Shown: positions 12,001-23,500 of the stretch, piece by piece
How the letters are laid out: the number at the start of each line of letters is the position of its first letter
Numbering within the stretch: the first letter of the stretch is position 1
Source: Varanus komodoensis
Taxonomy: Eukaryota; Chordata; Lepidosauria; Squamata; Varanidae
Length of the DNA stretch: 64,000 nucleotides
NCBI RefSeq assembly: GCF_004798865.1
Contig: NW_025336587.1
Coordinates: forward strand, 870,734 to 934,733
Reading direction: 5' to 3'
Translations under genes and position numbers: made by a program
The notes under the pieces: generated by a model
Database searches by the model: none
The model's input: the letters and a program-made list of their open reading frames with translations, nothing else
Told to the model about the DNA's origin: nothing

Positions 12001-14965
12001 AGGGTTAGAGCAGGGGATGGATCCAGTCTGCCACCTTAAACGCACCATTACACATAAATGGTCTCCCTCCCAGGTGCAGCTTGCAAACTGCATCAAGCAG
12101 TTTGGGGCCGGAGCTAAAGAGGAGCCCAAGTTCAGTGGCTGAGCCCTGACCTGCAGACATGGAGGTCCACATCCAGTCTCTGGCACCTTCAGGCATTGCT
12201 CAGAAAAAGTCGGGCCTGAACCTGCTGCCATCTGGTGACTAGGGTCAAGAGGACTAGTATCTTATTTTTTAACTTAAGAGCGCTGCTTATGGTAAAGCCC
12301 TTGCTTTGCACACACAGCATTCCCCCAGTTTGATCCCTGCCAGCTCCAGATGGGGTTGGAAAAATTGCCACCTGAAACCCTGGAGAAAAGCTGCTGCCAG
12401 TCCATGTTGGCAGTGCTGGCTGAAATGGGTTCAGGGCCTGGCTCAGTGTAAGCAGCTTCCTAAGTTCTTATTTGAACCAAAGCTTGACTCAGAAGCATGA
12501 GAACTAGAAACATATTTCTTTGTAAGGGGCCCAGTGGCAGAGCATCTGCTTTGCTCACAAAAGGCCTGGGTCTGATCCCCAGAGGCGTCTCCAGGGAGCA
12601 CTGGGAAATTCCCTGCCTGGAACGTTGCTGCCATTCAGAGTCAGCAGTGCTAGGCTATGTGGATCCAGCACCCAGTTCAGTAAACAGCAGCTTCACATTG
12701 ACCTGCTACAATGCTGTAGCAGTGCCCCCTCTTCTCTGTTGGGCCCAATCCCATCACTTCTGCCATTCTAGGCCTGGTGTGAGGACACCTCTGTGGGGAA
12801 GGGCTGTATCACAACGGTTGCCGCCATGTTGCTTTTTGGACCATTGCAATTTTGGGGCAGGAAATGCCTCCCACACCTACATAGTTTGCCCAAAACCTCC
12901 CAGGACCATCTTCCTTCCAGACCCGAAATTCAAGAAGACATCCTGTGCTTCCACACCTCTAGCTCTACCATCTGCACCCACAGGTGGTCTTGACCTTTTA
13001 AACAGCTCTGCCTCTGTCCCTCCCCCACCTCATAGCCCTGTCAGTCTGGTGGATCCAATATCAGCAAGGTTGAGTATCCACTCCAGGTGTTAGCCTGAAC
13101 TCTTGAGGAGCTGTCCATGGTTCTGAACCTGGTGTAGCTGCACCAGCTTGTTGTCACTGGAACCATGAGCCTCAGTTGCCTTTTGCACACCTGGCACATC
13201 CTCACAATTCATCAAACCTCAGCTCAGAACCGACCTTTTCCTGAAAGTCTTTGCTCTTCCACCGTGACTGCATTTCTTCGCATTCATCCTTTCTTGCCTT
13301 TGTTTTTCCCTCCGTGCATCTGTCTTTCTTTTTCTTCCAGCCCATGCGGTGCTGATATAATGTGCATGGGCTCTGTGTAATTTTGTAAAATGCCATGCAT
13401 GATTTTCACACTTTATAAATAATACTAAAAAAGACCATTAGTTCAGAATGTAGCTCTAAATACAGCATGAAAATAATGGATCTGCTATAGATTTCAGTGG
13501 GAACTCATTCAGAGAAAGAGAATGCTAGAATAATGAATTCAGTTCTTCTCACGTTGACTGGAGACCAACTGAGAGGCAGTATTTCTGAATAATATGGATA
13601 AACATGCCTTGAAATCATTCGTCATGGAAGCAACAAGAAGAGAGGTGACCATTGGTCAGATCTGGAAGGCTGCTCAGGGTTGGGGGAAGTTCTAATTCAA
13701 AGTACACCTAAATTGCCCAGAGACTCCAACACGATTGCATCAAGTCAAAAAAGGAAATTTCCAGAAAAATGGGAAAAGGGGACTGATTAGTTGAGAGATG
13801 TTACATTTAAAACCATGATAGTAAAAATGCTGCTTGAGGTGTATGCTGGTGTGGAGAAGATACACACCAGTCCAAGGCAGTGGGCTTGTTTAGCATGTTG
13901 CTAGTCCCTGGGGCCCTGACCCAGAACCGATTGAGAGGAGCCCTGGTACGCAGGCTCCAGTGTATTTCCACAGGGCTATGAGTATCTATTGAAATTTTGC
14001 GCCATTTAATTGCCATGCAAGGGACAATTTTAAAGGGGGGAGGTTGCAGTCGGGAAGGGAAGAGTTAAGTCTTCCCATGTGGGGAACCAAAGAGGCAGTT
14101 TATCCTTTGCAAGGCCGGTGGCACTGACTCTTTGGATGAGGACCGGGAGGGCTGGAAAACGAGGTCTTTGGACAGAGAGGTGGCAGAGGAGGGAGAGCTT
14201 ATCTCAAGGCTGCCGTCTCCAGGCGCTCAGGGGGACCCTGGGAAGAGACAGGGCTTGGAAGTGCCAGAAGGGGGCCAGGGAGAGGGGCAAGACAAGCCCA
14301 TCCCTGGCCCCATGATGTGGCATTGGGCTAGACGGGCTACGCAATTAGAGCACCTGCATCAATTTTGAAAACTTGCTCTTCAGTGTTTCTGAAAGGGAGC
14401 ATTTTCAAAACTAGTTTCTAGTTTGGGTTCAAAGAAATAGTTGTTTCACACACAAAGATTTGCCTGCGTGTGGCTCTAGTGGGTTAGCTGTGAAACCAAT
14501 AAAGAGCTATTTTGCAGACACTCCCTATTGTTCGAAACAAAGACGGGAAACCCAGCTCCCAGCGGCCCTTCCCACATGCTGTGCCCCCTCTGTCAAAATC
14601 TTATCCAGCATAACAAGCTGCTGGCAAAGAGGTTTTCCATCAGTTGGGAATAAATCAACTGAGGTGCTTTCTTTTGTTCACGACAATTTGGTTAAAAGAT
14701 CAACTGGCTAGCTTTGTCCTCCATGACAAGTTTTTAATAAACCTTAGTAATTATTTCTGAATTTGAGTATTTTTATGTATTTTTGTCTGTGTGTATGTGT
14801 GTGTGAATATGTCAGCTGGCACATGTAGATTGTAAACTTGCTCAGAGAGCTCCAGCTATGGGGTGGTATAGAAATGAAAATAATAATAAAAATGATAATA
14901 GATTTCTGTCCGATGGGCAAAAGCCCTGAATCATTTATATACCTAGCAATGCCCCCAGAGAAGAA

Positions 14966-15033
<68 letters not shown>

Positions 15034-17483
15034 NNNNNNNNNNNNNNNNNNNNNNNNNNNNNNNNNNNNNNNNNNNNNNNNNNNNNNNNNNNNNNNNNNN
15101 NNNNNNNNNNNNNNNNNNNNNNNNNNNNNNNNNCCCTGTTCCGGATTTAGATATAATGCCTCAATGAGGTTTATGAAGGTAAAGGATTGGAGGCTTTAAA
15201 TAGATCAGAAATGGGAAACGATCCAGAGATGAGATCAAGTGTGTTACAATAGCAGAGGGTGCTGAAGAGGTTTGGGAGGCTGCAGAAAAGCTGAGCCAGT
15301 TCTTTGCGCTGGTCTTCTCCGGGGAAGATAAGCGTGTCTTTTGGATGACATGACACCTGAGGAACTAAGTCAAACCGAGGTGATAAAAAGATTTGACCTG
15401 CCACCAAGTTGAGTTAGGAACGCAAAGAGGAAATTGTTGGCCGTGAACAAAATGTTGCAAGTTTCCCTGAAAAGCCATAGCCACCATAGCCGGTGGGCAA
15501 ATGGCCGGCCAGCCGCAATTTACTCATCCCAAAACTGAATAAGCCATTCCTACCATGGAATGGGGTAAGGAAGAGACCTGGGATGAGGCTGGGCCTTATC
15601 CAAGTTCTCGTAAATGACCTGGAATCGGGACTGAGCAGGGATGCATTCAGATTTGTGGATGATGCCAAATTATGCAGGGTGGGGGAGTCCCAAATTTGGA
15701 CTCGCAAGAGCTGCAAAGGGATCCCCTAAGTGGGGGGAGCCAAATTACAGATGAGGTTTGGTGTCTAGGTGTGAACATTAACCATTGACCCAGTGTGCAA
15801 AGCAGTGAAAAAGGCAAACTCTGTCATCTGGAAAGGAACTGACTGAAAGGTCAAGTGCAACAAAATTTTTGCTGGGGAGGCACAGTAAAGAGCAAACTGG
15901 TTTATCAAAAGACTAACAACTCCCTCCCAGGAATAGCATTTTTTGTTTGGGGGAAAAAAGATAGTTAAAAGAAAATGTCAGCAAGAAACTAGACTGAGAT
16001 CAATTTTAGCTCCCCCGCAAAAGTCGAACTGGGATGTTGCAAGGAAATTGATGGGTGGCAGGCTCTGGAGAGGAGGAGGAGCACCGCGCGTGGGCTTGGT
16101 CTGATCCCGGTGAGGACGGGGCAGGCCGAGCCGCGTGTGTTTTCAGGGGGAGAAAAAGCCCACCTGCCTCTCAACCCCCGACGCACTTCAAAGTAAATTA
16201 TTTTGTGGTGGGGGGAGGGCCAGTGCAAGCCTGCTCGATGGCCCACTGAGACCACTGGACTTCCGTGCCCAGCCTTTGGCCAAGCTGAGTTCCGAACAGT
16301 TGGACGAGACCAGGTTGAGAAAGACTGCTCTGGAAGATCCACGCTTCTGTGGCATTATGGGTAAAAGGCAACTGCCATGTTGCATTTGCAAGTGCCCTAT
16401 TTCTCCCCCCCATGCCCCCCCACGCCATAGAACAGCTAGGAATTTGCATTTTGGGGAAACGGAGATGCAAAGTTTAGGAATAATCTCAATATTTTGCATG
16501 CTTCTTGTAGCAGAGATGTGGTTGTAATCATAAACGGCGCTGTGGGTCTGGGCGGGAAATGGTTTTTCTAAAAGCAAGGGGCGCCTTGTCTTTTTTCCTA
16601 GTCCCTGGAAAGCCAATCCTGTCTGTCCACCCAACCCAAGAAAATGCCCTCCTCGTCAAATGGGAACCTCCGATGGACGCCGAAGGCCAGGTCCTGGGTT
16701 ACCGACTGCAGTTCGGCCGCCAAGACATCGCCCCCTTGTCCACGCTGGAATTCACGGCCCAGGAGGATAAGTACGTCGCCACCAGCATTCACCGGGGCGC
16801 CACGTATGTCTTCAAGCTGGCTGTGAAGAGCCGGGCCGGCTTCGGCGAGGAAGCTGTGCAGGAAATCGCCATCCCGGAAGACGTGCCCAAGGGTTACCCC
16901 CAAATCCTGGAGGCAAGCAACATCACCTCCAGGTCGATGCAGTTCAACTGGCTGCCCCCTGTCCTGGCCGAGCGGAACGGGATGATCGTCAAGTACACCG
17001 TCGCCTACCGGGAGGCAGCTTCTTCCGGGGCCCCGCAAGAGAAAGAGCTTTCCCCATCTCCCGAGAACTCCTACACACTGAACGGTCTGAAACCCAACAC
17101 CGCCTACGATGTTAAAATCCGCGCCCACACCAGAAAAGGTCCCGGGCCTTACAGCCCAACCGTGCAATACAAGACATTCCTTCTGGACCAAGGTAGGACT
17201 TGACAGTTTCTGCTCTGGGTCTCTCCCCGTGTATCGGGAGCTGCTTGCGAGAGGCAGAGAAGCAAACATGCAAACACCCACCCACATAAGCACATAGCCA
17301 CTAGCGCCACACCGGCTGGAAGACGGGCGTGTGAGTACATTAAAAACAAACACCATGAAATTAAAATGAAAGGCAGGTAAGTCCCTTTTCACCTTTCTTC
17401 TGCAAGTCCAGTCCGGGCAGTCCCTCTTGATTGACAGCTGGGCGGAGCAGTCGTTCTCACAGGTGGGCGGAGCCTTTTCTTCA

Positions 17484-17524
<41 letters not shown>

Positions 17525-20500
17525 TGCTCTTTCTCGCTCTCTCTCTCTCCCCTTCTCTTTTTTTTGCAAGCCACAAGCAGGGGAAGGGGAAGGTGAACAG
17601 GGGAAAAACACCCCCCAAATGAACACAACCCGCACAGAGTCTCTTTCTCCTCAGCAGCCATTCAGATTGCATAGATTGTTTTTGTCAGCAGGGCCGTGGG
17701 TTTGCGGGGATAACCATCCCCTGCACAGACTGAGTGTGGGGTGGTTGCAAAGACAGACGGCACCTCATTCGGGGGGTAGCGAGCTGGGGTGAGTGCGAGA
17801 GATGCCTCCCAGATGGGGGAATGCAGATCCTCCTCCTCCCCCCATTGTGATTTCTCCTTTCCCTCAATGCTTTTCTTTCCAACAGTTTTCCCCAAAAACT
17901 TCAAAGTGAAGATGGTCACCAAAACTTCGGTTCTGCTAGGCTGGGAGTTCCCTGAGAACTACAACTCTCCCGTTTCGTACAAGGTACTGATGGTGGTTGA
18001 TTTATCGTTGCTTGGTCCCCCAGCCTGGCTGTTTACAGAGGTGTGGAATGACAGCTCCCATCATTCTAGCACAGCCGGCTGAGAGTGGCAGTCCAAAACA
18101 TCTCCGCACACCAGGCTGGGGAATGGCTGGTACATTCTATAAACCCAACTGGCCATAACAAACTCCAACTATGAATCGATGAGTTGGAAGAATCCACAAA
18201 CAGTTATCAGTCCTAAAAGCTGGAAGAGCAGGAATTCTTCAGCATCTCTCATTCTTCAGCCACCCTCTGGGGCAGACAGGGGTTCCGAGAACCAAGACTG
18301 TATCTTTGGGGCTTCCCCACGTGGCGACATCCCTTTTCCCCAGCCGAGACCATTAGGTAGTTTCCTGGCCTTTGTGCAGCTTGTTCCCTGTTCTAAATGG
18401 ATAAATCGTGTCTCTTTCTGCTTAGTTATTGGGAATAAGAGCATTAAGCTGTGGTGGGCTAGAGTTGTGTTTTGCATTTCTGGCAACACCCTTTCACCTT
18501 TGGTCCTTTGAACTGAGTCCCCTCCACCCACCTTTTGGCCTGGGCTGAATCCTTCACTGGGACACAGCCCCAAGAAGGTGAATTTGTCCAAGGATCAGAA
18601 AGGTTCCCGAAGGCTGCCCTGCAGTGACAGAAAGCAGGTTTGCCGTCTCCTTTGTAAGGGGGCCATTCATCTCTCCTCCTAATCCTTTGTCCTCTTCTGG
18701 CAAACCCTTCAGTCATCCCTCAAAGCTGGGTCTCCACCCCCCCCCCCATCTTCCTTGCTTACCTCCCAAAACAAGGACATAAGAAACAGGTCTGGGATTA
18801 CCAAGGTTTGAAGAAGTGCAGAAAGAAAACCTTTATCAGGTGGGGAAACCCTAAAAGGACCAGGGATATATGCTCGGCAACTGCAGAATACTGGGTAACT
18901 CTTGGAGGGGAGGGGAGGGAATACCCAGCCATGGGGCAGGGAGGATGTAATGGAATCTCTGTAAAAGGGCATAGTTGACTGGCTGGCTGGAACTGGGAAC
19001 AACGCAAAAAAGGAGAAGCCACAGTAACTGCACCCAGTGCGACCTTTTCTGGCAAACCCTGCTTGCCAAGTTTGTCAGGTGCCAATTCTGCCTCTGGACA
19101 TATTTTTAAAACATAGTTATATTTTAGAAAAATAGCCATAAATTCGCTGACAGATTTGTTAAGAAATGAGAGTTTGATTTATAAACTGCCAGAACAGCAG
19201 TTAAAAACAGTACTAGCATTATCACATTAATTTCCCAAGAGTGTGTTTATCCATAGCTGCTGTTCGCTTAAATGAAATACATGCATATATATGTATTTTC
19301 TCTCTCTCTCTCTTTGTGTGTGTGTGTGTGTGTGTACATACACATGTGTGTACAGGGGGAGGCATTAAATAAAAGCCAGAAATAAAAGCATTTTAGGCCT
19401 CTTAGCTTTCCCCAGCCCTTAATTAATGGATGCAGCTAGCTCCGCCCCATGCCGTGGCAGTATCCTTTCAGTTATATCTGGCTTTAAAAGAGGATTAAAC
19501 ACTTCCAAGGAAGGAGGAGAGGCAGATGCATATAATTAGTCATGATGGCTTCACGCATTTGAATCTCAGCTCCTCCAGAGCAAAATTACACTACTTGTGG
19601 GCTTCTCACAGTGTCTGTCTGTCCACTGTGGGAAGGAGGATACTGGATTAGATGCAGCTTTGATCTGGCCTAGCAGAGTTCTCCTTATGAAGCTCATCTC
19701 GTGTCTTTAACTATTAACCAGAGTTGCTAAATTGAACCTCCAAGTCCAGAAACAATCTACCTGCACATAGCTGGAGGCTGAGGGCTTCAGCATCTGTGGA
19801 GTGGCACATCCACATTGAATTCTAGAGTATCTCTGGAGGTGACCCTCTTCCCTTAACGGGATGCCACGCTAGGGACAGCGCCTTTAAACTGCACACCAAA
19901 GCCCCACATGGACAGACCATCCCAATGCCTTGGGCCTGGGAATGAAGCCCAGGAGCTGGATGTGGTGTCCTTCCCACGAGGCATCTGGGTGGCCAGCATG
20001 GGGCACAGGCTGCTGGGAGAGGGGGATCGGGGATCGCCTTGTCTGCACTCCAGTGCACGCAGCTCCTTGCATGCCACGCTGCTCTGCCTTTTGACTTTCT
20101 CAGATCCAGCATGAGAACACCGGCCAGGAGATTGAGGTGGATGGGCGGACAACCAAGAAGCTCATCACCCACCTGAAGCCCCAGACGTTGTACACCTTCT
20201 CCCTGACCGGCCGGAAGAGCGACAAGGGAGACCTGCAGCAGAAGGTGGAGGTCTTGACCGCAGCCAACGTCCTGAGCAGGAAGCCGGAGCTGTCCTACCG
20301 GCACGACATCGACGGCAGCGTGGTGGTGAACCTGCCGGAGGTGAAGGGCTCGGAGGCCATGGCACAGTACGTAAAAGGCCGGGCAAGCGGGCAGGGCGGA
20401 GGCAAAGGAATCGGGGCCAGAGATACAGTCCACTGCGACTTGAAGCTCTTCCTGATGGTATTTTCGCATCAGGAGAAGCATTCTGAGTGCACCAAAGCCA

Positions 20501-23500
20501 GGAAATGAATGAATAATTGGGGGAAAGTGTGTGGCTGACTGTGCAACACGATGGCATCCCTTGGGGACCACCTCCTTCCTCCTCCTCCTCCTCCTCCTCC
20601 TCCTCCTCCTCCTCCTCCTCCTCCTCCTATGGCTTCACTACACCATATTTGTGCCCATTTGGGCCCAATCCACCCCAGAGGGAGAGGGAAAGCCAAGCAG
20701 AACTGGCTCTCCTTTCTCCTGGCTGCTCACTTGCTCATGGTGGCCCAGATCCATCCTGCCAGGCTCCTGGATGCGAGTTTCTGCAGCTCTGCTCCAGAGG
20801 TTGCCGCAAAGAGGTTTGCAGGAGGGGGGCAAGCAAGGCGACCACACAGGATGGTCGCCTGCACCTTCAGCCTCCACACTCCTTCTAGCATTTCTTTCTA
20901 CTTCTTGGCTGGAAGGGCTCTTCTCTCTTCGCTTTTCTCCTTTTCTTAATTTGTTTTTATTGTGCACAATGAAGATGAAGGCAGCCCACATCACACGGAA
21001 GCAGGGGAGAGGGGAGGATAGAATAAATCAAAGCATTAAAGTGTGGGGATGGGATTGCAAAGGAGTCATAGCATGAGTTATGGATGGATAGGTGGGTGGG
21101 TAAGTAGGTAGATCCCTGTGTATTAGTGCTTTATTAAATAATGCTTTATTAAAAATAATCACACGCAGACTTCAGGAAAAGCAGCCCACATGTTCCTGTA
21201 TTCATGATGCAAATACCCATTTGCAGATTGCATGTGAAGTACTCTCTCTTTTCGTTATTCGTTCTGCATTCTGATCTCACTCTCGGTCTCTCTTGGCTAA
21301 TCAGGGCCTATTATATTGTGGTTGTCCCTCTGAAGAAGTCCAGAAGTGGCCAGTTCCAGAACCCGTACAGCAGCCCTGAGGAAATGGACTTGGAAGAGGT
21401 GAGTGCAAGAAAGGAGCAGGGAAGTCAGTGCAGGTCTGTCCCCTCAGGCCCAGCTTGCTTGGAACATCTCATGGTCCCGGACAGGTTGATCCAGGCCGAG
21501 GTGCAAAGACTCCTCCGTTGCTTAGAGATGGTCAAGACATGCTCTGCATGTTTAAGAGCCCCCCCCCCCACCCCCAGTCCCAGTTAGACCTCTTGGCTTG
21601 CGTGCCATTACGCTGCATTTTAAATACCAAATGCACGGAGTTGCCTATCCCTGGAATGGAGGGACCCACCCAGGTTCTCTGAGAGAGGTTTGGAAGATAA
21701 TAAGGAAAGGCCTTGTCTGTGCTGGCCCCCCCGCCCCCCCCCCCCATGGGAATACTTTTCCCACTGAGATTTACCTGGTACCAAAATGCTCATCTTTCAG
21801 CACCAAGTTAAGGCATTTTTCCACTCTGAGGCCTCCAGTGCGGCTTTTAATGTCCCCTAGGAAATTCTGGTATTTCGTTCTCAGTTGTATTCCTTGCCAT
21901 TTTAAATTATTTAACATCTTTGCATGCGGAAGTTTTTCTGCTACATTTTTACCATGTTGTGTTTTGGGACTCGATTTTTTAGCTCTTGAGCACTACAGAA
22001 ATGAAATCAAATGGGGCATTTGGCTGGTTTGCGCGGTAGCGCTCGGTGTTGACTCACTGTTCATGGGCAGACTGCATCGGCGGTCTTCCAGGCATGCATT
22101 TCTTCTGTTGTTCCATGCACATCTCTTTTAATATTTGCTAAAAGTCCATTGTGGCTACTGCTGCTTCTTTATGTTCGTATTGTAATGCTAAGGCAACAAT
22201 GCTTCAATGAAAAAGGGTTTTAGCACTGCCTTTTTTGGAAAAAATCAACACCACTGTCTTTCCAGCCATCGCTATTTCAGCAGCCGTATTGTGGTTTTGT
22301 TTGCTAAAACCCTTCACAATAAGGACAGAAATTACAGATATAATTGCACTGTGGTGTGTCAGCTGTCAAAAGCACTTCAGTGCCATTTCTTTAAAGATAG
22401 ATTTCAAGGTGTTAAGGGAGAGGTTGATTCAAAACTTGGCATTCTCGGGCAAATTGACCTTCTGCCATCCACCCAGCAATGCCTCTTGCATAGATCGATG
22501 TACGCACCCTGCAAAACAGCATGGAAATTTCCTCCAGTCTTCACCCCTTAGGACTGAAATGGAGAAGCCTTGCCCCCTGCAGACAGTCATGTGCTTCTCT
22601 TCACCCAGCATTCATTGTGTGCTCATGATTCTCCACTCATGGTCGTTCCTGGCAGGTTTGCACAGAACTGCCCTCCTGCAGGGCTCCTTTGTCTTTGCAG
22701 CCACTTCCTCCACTTGCTTGCACACTGGGGAAAGTGTGGTATTATTGGGAAATGGTGGAACCAACCGGAATGAGAAGCTGGTGTATTTTCACGGTTCCCT
22801 TGGGCTGCAGTGCCACCTGGTGGTTGTGTCATGGAACATATGGGAAAGCAGTAAAGCATTATTGGAGTTGTAACCCAAAGCCCTGTTCAAGGATGTAACA
22901 CCCCAGCGAAAAGTTTTCCAAGCCCTCTCTGGCGGACAGGAGGGAGAAATCACTCTGTCATGGGGAGGACCACAAGTCCGTCCCTTCTTTAAAGAACCCA
23001 GCAGCCTAAAGGGCATCTCCTCCACACGGCACATGCCGCACGCTGCTACAGAGCAACTCCTTTTTCCCTGCCTGTGTATTCTGTGCCTTTCCAGAGGAAT
23101 TTAGTGCTCAAAATGTGCTCTGCACGGGGCTGGCCTTGAAGATGGTCCAGATACCTCGTTTGGTCCAGAATCGAGCAGTCGGGATGGTAACAGGAACCGA
23201 TGGATTTGCACATATCATACTGGTTCTTTACCACCTGCACTGGCTTCCAATTGAATGTTGGAGCCAAATTTAAGGTGTTCATGATGACTTATAAAGCCCT
23301 AAATGGTTTAGGACCTAGTATCTGAAGGAACATCTCCTTCCATATATACCTGCCCACCCCCTAATAGATCCAGGTCGGGGGTCCTTCTTCAGGAGCCCTC
23401 TTTGAAGGAGATCAGAAGACTGGCCTTCTCTGTGGTGGCCCCTGGCTGTGGAACATGCTCGCTAGAGAGGTGCACCTGGCGCTGACACTATTCATTTCGG

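Larger units (their letters stand above)
10945..16601 (+). other. Intron D-E
   Basis: The 5.7-kb intron holds a 35-bp tandem duplication (11490-11558), SINE fragments (11939-12012, 12275-12478, 12519-12695), a CT/AC microsatellite, the assembly gap, and a CR1 LINE remnant. The 13100-14700 part shows nothing I recognise. Confidence 0.6.
17984..20103 (+). other. Intron F-G
   Basis: The 2.1-kb intron holds a palindromic element (18017-18128), a TC/TG microsatellite (19299-19334) and a SINE-like tail at about 19600-19690 (actggattagatgcagcttt, cctagcagagttctccttat). AT-rich, otherwise featureless DNA lies at 19100-19260. Confidence 0.6.

Noticed and set aside
12519-12600. Possible tRNA gene (A-box and B-box-like words)
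   Set aside because: The acceptor stem and cloverleaf do not close, and the same sequence recurs with a long body. It is a tRNA-derived SINE.
16598-17635. Long reverse-strand open frame (345 codons) over exon E
   Set aside because: It is the antisense shadow of the FN3-6/FN3-7 exon plus a CT microsatellite (Arg-Glu runs). It has no known domain, and the sense strand carries a clear exon.
20371-20376. Donor gtaaaa, four bases after the chosen end of exon G
   Set aside because: Using it would leave phase 0 and read exon H out of frame. The gtacgt donor at 20367 gives the family sequence QAYYIVVV.
20531-21076. Forward open frames rich in poly-Ser, poly-Leu or poly-Pro
   Set aside because: They come from the CCT microsatellite. 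The region is intron G-H by phase.
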